Origin: Gracilariopsis chorda
Lineage: Eukaryota > Rhodophyta > Florideophyceae > Gracilariales > Gracilariaceae
Assembly (NCBI GenBank): GCA_003194525.1
Contig: NBIV01000071.1
Location: 124,001 to 188,000 of the forward strand
DNA: 64,000 nucleotides
Reading direction: 5' to 3'
A program made the position numbers and the translations under genes. How positions within the stretch are numbered: the stretch's first letter is position 1; every line of letters begins with the position of its first letter. This document shows positions 56,183-64,000 of the stretch, piece after piece. The notes beneath the pieces are model-generated. The model worked only from the letters and a program-made list of their open reading frames with translations, ran no database searches and had not been told where the DNA came from.

Positions 56183-58908
56183 CTATACAAGATCAGTTGT
56201 AGATTTGTTCCAAGTTATGACCCGTATAAGGTTGGGAACGGCCCTGCGGTCTGTTGTCGTCAACCAGGAGTGGAAAAGTTGGTCTTGTTGCTGCATTTTA
56301 GCGCATTCGGATGTACTGCTCGTAGCGATATTGTTGAACTGAGAGTTGCGTTTTTCGTCAAAGAGGTTGAGTCCAATGGTGTTGCGCACGTCTAGGTCTT
56401 TGCACCAGAGAAGCCATACAATCTGGCGCAGTGGGATAAACTCACATGCCCGAGTACCATATGTTTTGGGATATGAATGGGTCTTGAGTCCCTTGCAGTA
56501 TCCCATATGGCACTTGTAGCAGGTCTTCGGTGGGTTCTTGTTGTGTGGGCACTCAACCGCGTGGTGGGAGTCTAAGAAGCATCGATAGCATCGAATGGAT
56601 GCATAGGAGCATACATGGTTTTCCTTGGTTACGGGAGTTTGAGCTTGGATAAGACACGGAACGCATAAAGAGTGGAGACGGCGTGCTATATCCTGAATGT
56701 GGCGCGCAATACGAGCGGGGGGAATAGAGTTGATGCGATAAAAAAAGGAAGCGGAAATGTTAGACTGAAGCGGGCTAGTGTGCCGCTCTGAAGAAGAGAA
56801 AGAAGTGATGAAGAGCGGCGAAGACGAGAGGAGGTTGTTGTTTAGGCGTTTGACTGAATTGGCGGCTCCGGACGCCGAAGGGAGTGGTTGTAGCGATGGG
56901 AGAGAACCATTGTATGGCGGCATCTGAAGGTTTGTGCTTGGCTCCGGTAGGATGAAGGGTGACATGTCAGGTGAGGCGGTACCTGTGGAGGCTATAGGTG
57001 TCTGATTTGGAGGGGAGGGTGTGGGTTTGGGAGGCTGTGACGGTGGTTTTGTTGTAGACGTGTTTTAGGTAGGTGCGGCGGGAAACGGGTTGGAAGTTGC
57101 GGAGTTTTTTTTCGCAAATGTTACAGTTCACAGCGTCTTCGGTGAATAAGCAAACGCCTGGTTCGATTCCATCAATGTGGGCGTAAAGGGCGTTACGGCG
57201 GCACACGAGCGTCAGTTCCATCCACGTTTTCACTTGGTTCCAGCGGTCTGTGGCAAGCGAGTCGACATAAGAACGGGCGATGTCGTTGGGGTTTTGGTTG
57301 TTTGTAGAGCAAAGAAGATCTTGTATCATTTTGAAGTACGGCTTTGAGTACATGGTGATGCAGCGCGCGTTTCGGCCGTCACGACCCGCTCTGGCGGCCT
57401 GCTGGGCAAAGTCGGCCAGACTGGCACATCCTCCAAAAAAGTAGCACTAGCCGAACGTTTGGAGTGTCAAGTCCTGTTCCGAAGGCGGAAGTGCAGGTCA
57501 TGAAAATAACGGTTTGGGTTACTGCGGCAGATGGCGGAACGGAGATGCGATGGAGCCAGTCATCGTGTGTTTTATTCTTTTCGTGGTCAGATAAGCTGGC
57601 ATGATAGAAGAGGCAAATGAAAGATGTGGAAGGAAACTGGTGAGATAATGTTCCTTGTACGTATTGTTGAATGACGCGGTGTAGTTGTTCTGTAGCTGAG
57701 CGTGTGAGTGTGAATAGGATGATGCGGACCAAGGATTCAGTACTTGCGGTGAGCAATGTTGAGACTTGTTGTTGGAAGTACGGGACGCCTGTCTGAAGCA
57801 GATGTTGGAACAAGCTTTGATAGGAACCTGAGGCAGTTGGAATTCGAGGGGCTTTTACGCTTAGGGAAGCGTCTTACACGGAGAAGCGGATTTTGTTACG
57901 GGCGGTGGAAGTGGTATACAGGTAAGCTGTCGGTATTGAGAGCTGTGATAGCAGGAGTGGACGATCGCGGGGCGGCACGGTGGAACTGAGCAGTACACGG
58001 GGTATATGGGGGGGTACCATGGAAAGCGCATTGTGGATGTGAGCAAGGGGTGGGCGAAAGTGTTGCCATAACAGAAAAAAGTGCACTTCATCCACCACGA
58101 TGCGGGCCAGTTTTTGTTTGTGCAACAAGCGTTGAAGCAGGGAGTTGAAAGAGGCGGAGTCAAGCAATTCAACTGACAATATATAGACATCCGCAAATGT
58201 TTCCGTGCCGTGCAGGGATGTGCTGCTCTGAAGCTGAAAGGCTGCCGCACGTTGTTCGTACTCCGTAAGGAGGGCTTTGGGAGGAACGATAATGATGGAG
58301 GAATATGAGCCCTTCTCCATGTACATCGGAAGCAGTACAGACAATGTTTTCCCGGAGGCGGTCGGAGTGAGCACAAGCATGTTTCCCCGCTTTTCAAACA
58401 CGGACACCGTAACGGTAAACTGCGTAGGTGATTTAAACACTCAGGAGCGATCGGCAAGCATTTGTCGGAGTGCGTTGAGAAACGTGCCGAGTCTGTGTTC
58501 GTAATTGAGCGGTGGGGGTGTATAGAGCGATGCACCACCTCTTGGGAGCTCGGATGGTGTTGGGCGGTTGTAGAGTAGGGAGGATGAGCGGGCCAGGGGT
58601 GCAAACACGTCGTTGGGCGGTTTGTAAGGGCGGTGCAGAGGTGAAATGGGTTGTGATCTGGGAATGGGGCGCTTGGCCGGAGGGGTGGTGCTCTGGTTTT
58701 GAGTAGTGTCACGGGAATAGCGCTTCTTTGCGGCGTGTTTGTTCAAATTGAGTAGTGAGTGCCATTTGGTGGACCATTCTTTGTACTTGTTGAGTTCAGT
58801 GTGTTCCGTCCATAACAAGAAGCGGAACACACGGAGCACTACGAAGACCAATAGGTAGCTGCTCAACAAACGGCACGTTTGAAACAAGGGGTCCTTCCGA
58901 CGTGCCAT
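56183..58908 (-). pseudogene. RecQ-like superfamily 2 helicase, decayed (telomere-linked-helicase-like)
   Basis: Minus strand from ATG 58908. A 155-codon N-terminal part is followed by the helicase core: FKSPTQ, motif I LTPTASGKTL, Ia IIIVPPKAL, motif II VVDEVHFF, III LLSSTVPP, V TSAFGTGLDTPNVRLV and VI DFAQQAARAGRDGR. The C-terminal part is cysteine-rich (CYRCFLDSHHAVECP, CYKCHMGYCKG). Such order is known from RecQ-like and fungal telomere-linked helicases, which unwind DNA 3' to 5' with ATP. Breaks: in-frame TGA at 58441, TAA at 57874, a one-base shift in a T6 run near 57437 (before motif VI), and a further frame change near 57000. All motifs still read, so decay is recent. The tract with TTAGGG words and the 75-bp array lie directly downstream. 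Confidence 0.75.
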
Positions 58909-58970
58909 ACTTTGGTTGGGAAGGACCGTTTAGTTTTCCTCGCTATAAGACCCTATGTTTTCGGCGTCAG

Positions 58971-59700
58971 CTAATGCAGCAACCACGTTTGCAACGGCAT
59001 CACAAGAGTACTTATTCCTTGAGCGACGTTTATACGGACGACATCCAGGTTCGTGGCACGTGAAACAGGCGTGGTTTTGATTTCTTCCAGGCGTCGCTTG
59101 GAGCGCGCACTTTGACGAACGTTAGTGTTCCCGATGTCCATTGGTTCGGGAGGTTCATTGTTTGAAGAGCCGCCGGCATTACTGCCACCAGATGAGCCCG
59201 CATGACTGCCACTAAATGATCCACCAAGAATGAGACACGAAAAGGCGGCTTTAACGCGCATGGCAATTTTTGTGGCTTCTTCGAAGTCGAAACAGTTTCC
59301 CTTACAAACTTCGAATTGAATTTTAGGGCCCAGCCCAATTAAAAACTTGTCCCATTTCTCACTGGAAGTCATGTCTGGCACCGTCAAAACAATATTCCGA
59401 AAGCGTGAAAGATAGTCTGCAACACTTCCGGTTTGTTTACAGGATCGAAGAGAGTCTCTTGGTTGGCGTTCATGATTCTCTGGCACAAATTCACGTTTGA
59501 TAGCTTCGGTAAACTCCGTCCACGTCTGAGGCACAGTATTAGCCTTCAAGACTGTGTACCACCAAATTGCGGCCGTGTCTGTGAGCAATGTAGTCTCAAA
59601 AGATATTCGATTCTCGTCACTCAGTATAATGTTTCCATTAGCAAGCTAAACGAGATTGAAATATTGATCTACTTTGTACAGCCAAGTGTTAACAATGAGA
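58971..59700 (-). pseudogene. R5: Ty3/gypsy gag relic
   Basis: A retrotransposon gag domain (PF03732 type): TDTAAIWWYTVLKAN, TWTEFTEAIKREFVPENH, LRSCKQTGSVADYLSRFRN and DKFLIGLGPKIQFEV, then a Ser/Gly linker and NEPPEPMDIG before a basic end. It belongs to a different Ty3 lineage from R1-R4. No LTR, pol or other part was found nearby; broken fossil. Confidence 0.75.
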
Positions 59701-60174
59701 AAATCTCTATTGCCACTGAACACTTCCGGCTTATTCGGTTTCAGATTGATCGGCCCAGCGTTGGTTGCAGCGGCCATATTGACAAATGCACAGCGATTGC
59801 TATCAGTTCAACAAGGGATGTAAGGTAATGGCAACTGGGTCGATGGCCCTTTTTACTGAGCCTCTACTGCTCTGTTGTGGGCTCTTAAATACGCCCCCAT
59901 ACCTATCCCTTCGCGCTCGTTCGCATATCGTCAACACAGTCCTAATTACGCGACCGTTTTCATCACTGTGTCAGCGCCCCTTTGAAGGCATTCGAAACTG
60001 CTCTGTTGCATCTAGGGTGTTCCTGAGAATATGCCCTACTTCATGTTTGGCCAATTCATTTGTCATCGAGAATCCTTCCGGTACGTATACATTCGACCAT
60101 TCCACGAAGGGAAGCGGGCCACTGATACGTTCCCTTCCAAGAATATGAAATGGTTCGAATTTAACACCTACTCT
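59701..60174. other. Intergenic, nothing clear
   Basis: A 120-codon plus-strand frame (59786-60148) has no motif I recognise. Confidence 0.25.
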
Positions 60175-60624
60175 TTACTTGTAGTCTTTTACAGCGTTTA
60201 AGAAATTCATATATATTTTGCAAGACGGTTCATCGAGCTCCAAATCTCCGAAATGAAGACCACTGGAGTGAACGGTGCGAGTTATCATAGTCCACGGATC
60301 AATTCCAAACACCTTCTCATTGAGAACTTCATCTTGATAAAGGTATTCAACTGCAAGAACGATTGTCCATTCATTTCTCGCTCCAAGAACAACATCTCGC
60401 GGACTACCTGTTATCGAGAAACGACCACTGACATCGGTGACTCCGAACCCAATTTCATTTGGCACGAAACCAATGAGATGAATCATCTTAAGCTTTGTAT
60501 ATGAAATAGGCTGCCCAGAACACTTCAAAGTCCCACTAAGAGTGATTTCATCTTTTCCGAAGCACTATGCATTGCAGAGTGTAGAGAGAAAAGCCAGCAC
60601 GATAGATAGAAACGTAATTGACGG
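60175..60624 (-). pseudogene. Secreted beta-sandwich (transthyretin-like?) protein with an in-frame TAG
   Basis: From ATG 60624 a clear signal peptide (MPSITFLSIVLAFLSTLCNA) is followed at once by TAG (60565-60567), then the same frame continues for 130 codons to the TAA at 60175. The mature part has LSGTLKCSGQPISYTKLKMI and GFGVTDVSGRFSITGS, the pattern of a transthyretin-like or Ig-like extracellular beta-sandwich (tentative). Only this one stop separates leader and domain. It may be a fresh pseudogene or a polymorphic stop; an intron over the stop is possible but no clear splice sites are seen. Confidence 0.4.
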
Positions 60625-60759
60625 CATTTCACGTTGGCACTGAAGCCCAAAAGCAATGAAAAACGGTGTAGGGGAATCCTGTGCCGTGGAGGTCATATGA
60701 ATTCCTCGCTCTTTATAATGGGGCATGGGAGGGTGCAAGATACTCCTGAAGCATCGCAT

Positions 60760-61675
60760 ATATTTCCAGAGTGGATGTTGAGTCGAGAATAGAATAACTG
60801 GTCAGTTCTACATCTCTGCAACAAAAACATGTACAACGTTTGTCAGCGCAAGGCTGGGGATTTAGAGAGAAATGAACGTATAATAATTTAATTCAACACA
60901 ATTATAGAGGAAGCTTTCTCGTGTTCCCCGTTTGCCAACCACCCATCTCATATATCTGATTTTTATATGCCCATGACAACAACACAGCAGTCATTGTTCT
61001 TTGTGGCCATGTTACTGAAAACAAGGATCATCTGGTGTTGCATTCTAGTTGTTCATTTGATTCCATTACGACCTTCACAACGTTCCCAAACGTAATCCTC
61101 TCTGAAACGTGTAGCAGTGTCGACACTATGCTCGTAAAGTGGCAGTATTTGATTGACCAATAGGGAGATAGGCGCCGGTCGCTCCTGCACGAGATTACCC
61201 GCGAAAGCCGCTAGCTGTTCTTCGTTTACTGTTTGGTGCCATCTCTGATGTTTCTACTCTACACATTCGATGCACGAACAACAGAACCAAGAAGAACAGC
61301 AATAAAGTCTACACAAATGCTTGTGTCGTATTGTAAATCTGGGATTGCCCCTGCAGTCCTCACAGGTTCTTCTGTACAGGAACAGCTACATCAGCTTACT
61401 GTCCCTGCTGATAGAAACCACGATAACCAGACTGGGTTACTAACCATACCAAGACAATATTTACAGTACATTACACTTGCAGTTCTCCTTGTTATCTGGA
61501 ATGGAAAGAAGCCAACGATTCTGTTCTCTCACGCCACGTCTTGCAGTATCGATCATCTGAAGATATGAGAAGAATCTCTTCTCGTTGACTATACCGCAGG
61601 TAGGAAGTATTGTTGAAAGTGGTTCTATAGCCTGGGTTTCCTGCACGTTGTTTCATCACGGGCACTTCGATATCG
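60760..61675. other. Intergenic, no supported gene
   Basis: A 111-codon plus-strand frame (61233-61568) is unrecognised and may be chance. Confidence 0.3.
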
Positions 61676-62134
61676 TCAAGCAGCGACGCACAGTGTTCTG
61701 TATTCGTTCACCCGCGTATCTGTAGGAACTACAACCGTTCGCTGATAGTTCCCTTCCTGCTTGTGGAACGTATAGGAAGCATCAGGGTACAACAACTCCA
61801 GAATCTTCTCCCCAATGACACCAGAGCCAATCTATCTGGCGATAGCGTCCAGTACACGGTGAAGCTCGAGAAGATTTGCAACGATATGCAAGAGCTGTGC
61901 TGTATATCGAGTAATGCTATCGGTACTGTGGCACAGAACTGCGAAATTCGGTCCAACGCGTAGCGGCGAACCAGTTGTCTTATTGTTGGGTGCCTTCAAA
62001 GCGGTATAATAACGTTTCGAAATGTCCAATAGAAGGGACTCGCTGTATTTCGGCACGAAAATAATACTTACTGTTGCACTATACACTGTTGGTGCGAGTG
62101 CGAAGGCCAGATCTGTACTTGCTATTGCCAGCAT
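61676..62134 (-). pseudogene. Small hypothetical gene with one in-frame TAG
   Basis: 152 codons from ATG 62134 to TGA 61676, interrupted once by TAG at 61832. Hydrophobic N-terminus (MLAIASTDLAFALAPTVYSA) that could be a signal or anchor, then GSGVIGEKILELLYPDASYT after the stop. No family recognised; could be chance. Confidence 0.25.
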
Positions 62135-62264
62135 ACCTTCGTATTTTCAAGCTCTCAACCAGGTTTAAAAGCGCTCAAGAGGTGAAGGTGTGGTATCTTC
62201 GATACTCCAAACCACAGCCCCATCTCCTTCTGCATCCTTTCCCAGATCAAGATACATCTAGGAC

Positions 62265-62681
62265 ATGCCGTCGCTTAATATCCTATTTCCTCTCTTTGCA
62301 ATCATTTTCTCGAGGTCGTTTGCGTTTATCATAACTTGCTTCGGCTCAAATGCTTATCAGGAGTGCTTTACTCAATATGGCACAAACGTATTCTGCCGTG
62401 GCTTTCATGTCCCAGATGGGCATACTGGTATTGCCCTTGTTTCCGGAAATGAGAGAGGTCGTATGGATATCAAGCAGTTGATGATAGTTAATGACTCACA
62501 ACACGGAGGAGATACATGCTCTTCTGCAGGTGAGCTACAGTATGAATTGCAAGACGAATCCTCTGCCCACTTTCTCGAACCGCCCCATTGCATCGTGCGT
62601 GAACTCGAACGGGATCTTGATGTGCATTATTCCACTGCCAATAGTTTTGGATTGTGTACAATGCCTTGTTCGTATGTATGA
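62265..62681 (+). CDS. Hypothetical cysteine-containing secreted protein
   Basis: 138 residues from ATG 62265. The first 20 residues (MPSLNILFPLFAIIFSRSFA) form a convincing signal peptide. The mature part has seven or so cysteines (TCFGSNAYQECFTQYG, VFCRGF, GDTCSSAG, PPHCIV, LCTMPC) suited to disulfide bonds. No family recognised. The leader starts MPS as does that of the TTR-like gene at 60624, but no further likeness is seen. Confidence 0.35.
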   Translation: MPSLNILFPLFAIIFSRSFAFIITCFGSNAYQECFTQYGTNVFCRGFHVPDGHTGIALVSGNERGRMDIKQLMIVNDSQHGGDTCSSAGELQYELQDESSAHFLEPPHCIVRELERDLDVHYSTANSFGLCTMPCSYV

Positions 62682-62883
62682 CGTCGCCCTCGAAGGGCCG
62701 GGTAAGAGAGAAGTTGTCATGCGTGATGGAACAAGTCGTTCAAACATTATTTCTTCGGATGAGCTCACTTGTAGTGCGCTTATTATACCCCGCAAAGGAT
62801 GAAGTGGAGCACGGTATAGCCCATCTTGCTTGGCGCAGCAAAAACTCTCTCATTCGTGCCATGGACTGCCCTCAAGTGGTCTC

Positions 62884-62930
62884 CATGGGCGGGTGTCCGT
62901 GGGTGGGTGTCCGTGGGTGGGTCGGGTTAA
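62884..62930. repeat. Short GT-rich minisatellite
   Basis: GGGTGTCCGTGGGT-type unit of 14 bp repeated about three times. Confidence 0.6.
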
Positions 62931-63471
62931 ACAGGGGGTGCTCTCAGAATTAATGCATAAAGCGACGTGCCTCGGGAAGCATGACATTTCCTGAAAATAT
63001 AGCGCTTGCGATTTGATTGGCAACCGAGATATTGTTTCTTGATTAGTTGAGTCCAGAAAGCGTGATATATCCAGGTCTAAAATTTCACCAAATTGAGCTC
63101 GGTATAGAGCGGTACGCTATTGCTTAGAGCCAGAAAATAAGATGTCCAATTCTGCAGATGTGCTAAACTATACCCTTTGCAGGAGTTACGTTGCAAATCG
63201 AGTTCAACTCTCGGGGCACGGCGGAGCAGAATTAGACCCATTGCCTCCGGCGAGGGACCTAATTTTGCTGTAGTGGCCAGAGATTTGAACGAGATTTTCA
63301 ACATGTGCTCAGCTCACTCTCTGAGGTTCACCACGCAGCCGCGGAATTCAAATGTCTGAAACTAGAACTGTAGAGTTGAGATAATTTGCAAATATAATGC
63401 ACTCGTAGTCTTGCTTTTAAGTGAACGAAAACGTTCACCGAACCAGCGCGAGGTTAGACACGTGCAGGTAT
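62931..63471. other. Intergenic, nothing seen
   Basis: No supported gene; short open frames on both strands near 63077-63359 overlap each other and carry no motif. Confidence 0.3.
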
Positions 63472-63939
63472 ATGGAAGAATTATCGTGTTTATATGTACA
63501 TCTGATTATCTATGGCTTGAGCCACCGCAAGCATGAGACCTCTCATAAGAGTGTTGCGACCCACACGGAACGTGAATGTAATCCCTTCTACGATGACATC
63601 AATTCAAATACCATGCGGGCGTCCGATTTGGCACGCGAAGTGTGGATGAACACGTTGAAGCTTCTCTTAAATTTTATGATGGACACCAGCAATGCCCCCG
63701 AAATTGCAACCAGCTCCAGCAAGCAACTTCCACTGCTGCGGGGTTTGGACCGAGACATTGATCCCTCTCAAATATTTTCGGAGTCAGAGGGCGTAGCCGG
63801 GGAAGCGTCGCCATCGATGAAAGGGCAATACTTGAACGGATGTTATCTGACAGAGTCACCTGACAGTTTGCGAACTATGCTGATAGCTTTAGGGAGGATT
63901 CGTTTGGAGAAAAAGTGGTTGGAACTAAATTGGTTCTAG
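63472..63939 (+). CDS. Hypothetical protein
   Basis: 155 residues from ATG 63472 (the frame is open to 63421 from a GTG). Mixed charged sequence with no membrane segment after the start and no known motif. Length alone does not exclude chance. Confidence 0.25.
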   Translation: MEELSCLYVHLIIYGLSHRKHETSHKSVATHTERECNPFYDDINSNTMRASDLAREVWMNTLKLLLNFMMDTSNAPEIATSSSKQLPLLRGLDRDIDPSQIFSESEGVAGEASPSMKGQYLNGCYLTESPDSLRTMLIALGRIRLEKKWLELNWF

Positions 63940-64000
63940 TACTTCGAAAGGCTAGGAGCTTCAGAGTATGTTTTTCATCGAGATTCCATCATTAGTACAA

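Noticed and set aside
61832-63359. Shared GPNFAV peptide in frames at about 61940 (minus) and 63260 (plus)
   Set aside because: Only six residues match and the flanks do not; likely chance.
1-64000. CRISPR arrays, rRNA genes, bacterial operons
   Set aside because: No regularly spaced identical repeats of CRISPR type, no rRNA-like sequence, and gene spacing and transposon content are eukaryotic.

Overview
The window reads as nuclear DNA of a red alga, probably a florideophyte of the Chondrus type (inference). The best clue is an intron-free gene for a CpcT/CpeT-type phycobilin lyase with a plastid-type leader. A plastid-type methyltransferase, uninterrupted host genes and islands of genes in a sea of transposons fit the same picture. 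No rRNA, complete tRNA or CRISPR array was seen.

Layout. 1-8 kb is a small gene island: the end of a P-47/TULIP-like protein, a MITE, a plastid methyltransferase and a large membrane protein of unknown function. 8.8-11.7 kb holds remnants of a PIF/Harbinger and a PiggyBac-like DNA transposon. 11.9-22.5 kb is an old Ty3/gypsy element (R1) with a younger gag-protease element (R2) inserted in it. 25.6-29.7 kb has a pogo-like relic and a Harbinger element whose transposase gene is split by a solo LTR. 30-34.5 kb contains an AT-rich tract, a tRNA-like piece and the CpcT/CpeT gene. 34.5-39 kb carries a Tc1-like relic and an almost complete Harbinger element with TIRs and TTA target duplications. 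39.7-52.8 kb is a nested pair of Ty3/gypsy elements (R3 inside the LTR of R4). 53.7-58.9 kb is a subtelomere-like block: a 75-bp tandem repeat, a GT-rich tract rich in TTAGGG words and a decayed RecQ-like helicase. The last 5 kb has a Ty3 gag relic and several small, partly broken, possibly secreted genes.

How the parts work together. Host genes appear to be single transcription units without operons. In each of the three Harbinger loci a transposase faces a presumed DNA-binding partner gene in convergent orientation, the usual two-gene arrangement of this superfamily. The Ty3/gypsy elements read on the minus strand. R3 and R4 each carry, next to the LTR, a gene on the opposite strand whose predicted protein is clearly conserved between them although I recognise no known domain. 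That antisense gene starts over the LTR end and polypurine tract and is the best candidate here for an undescribed system.
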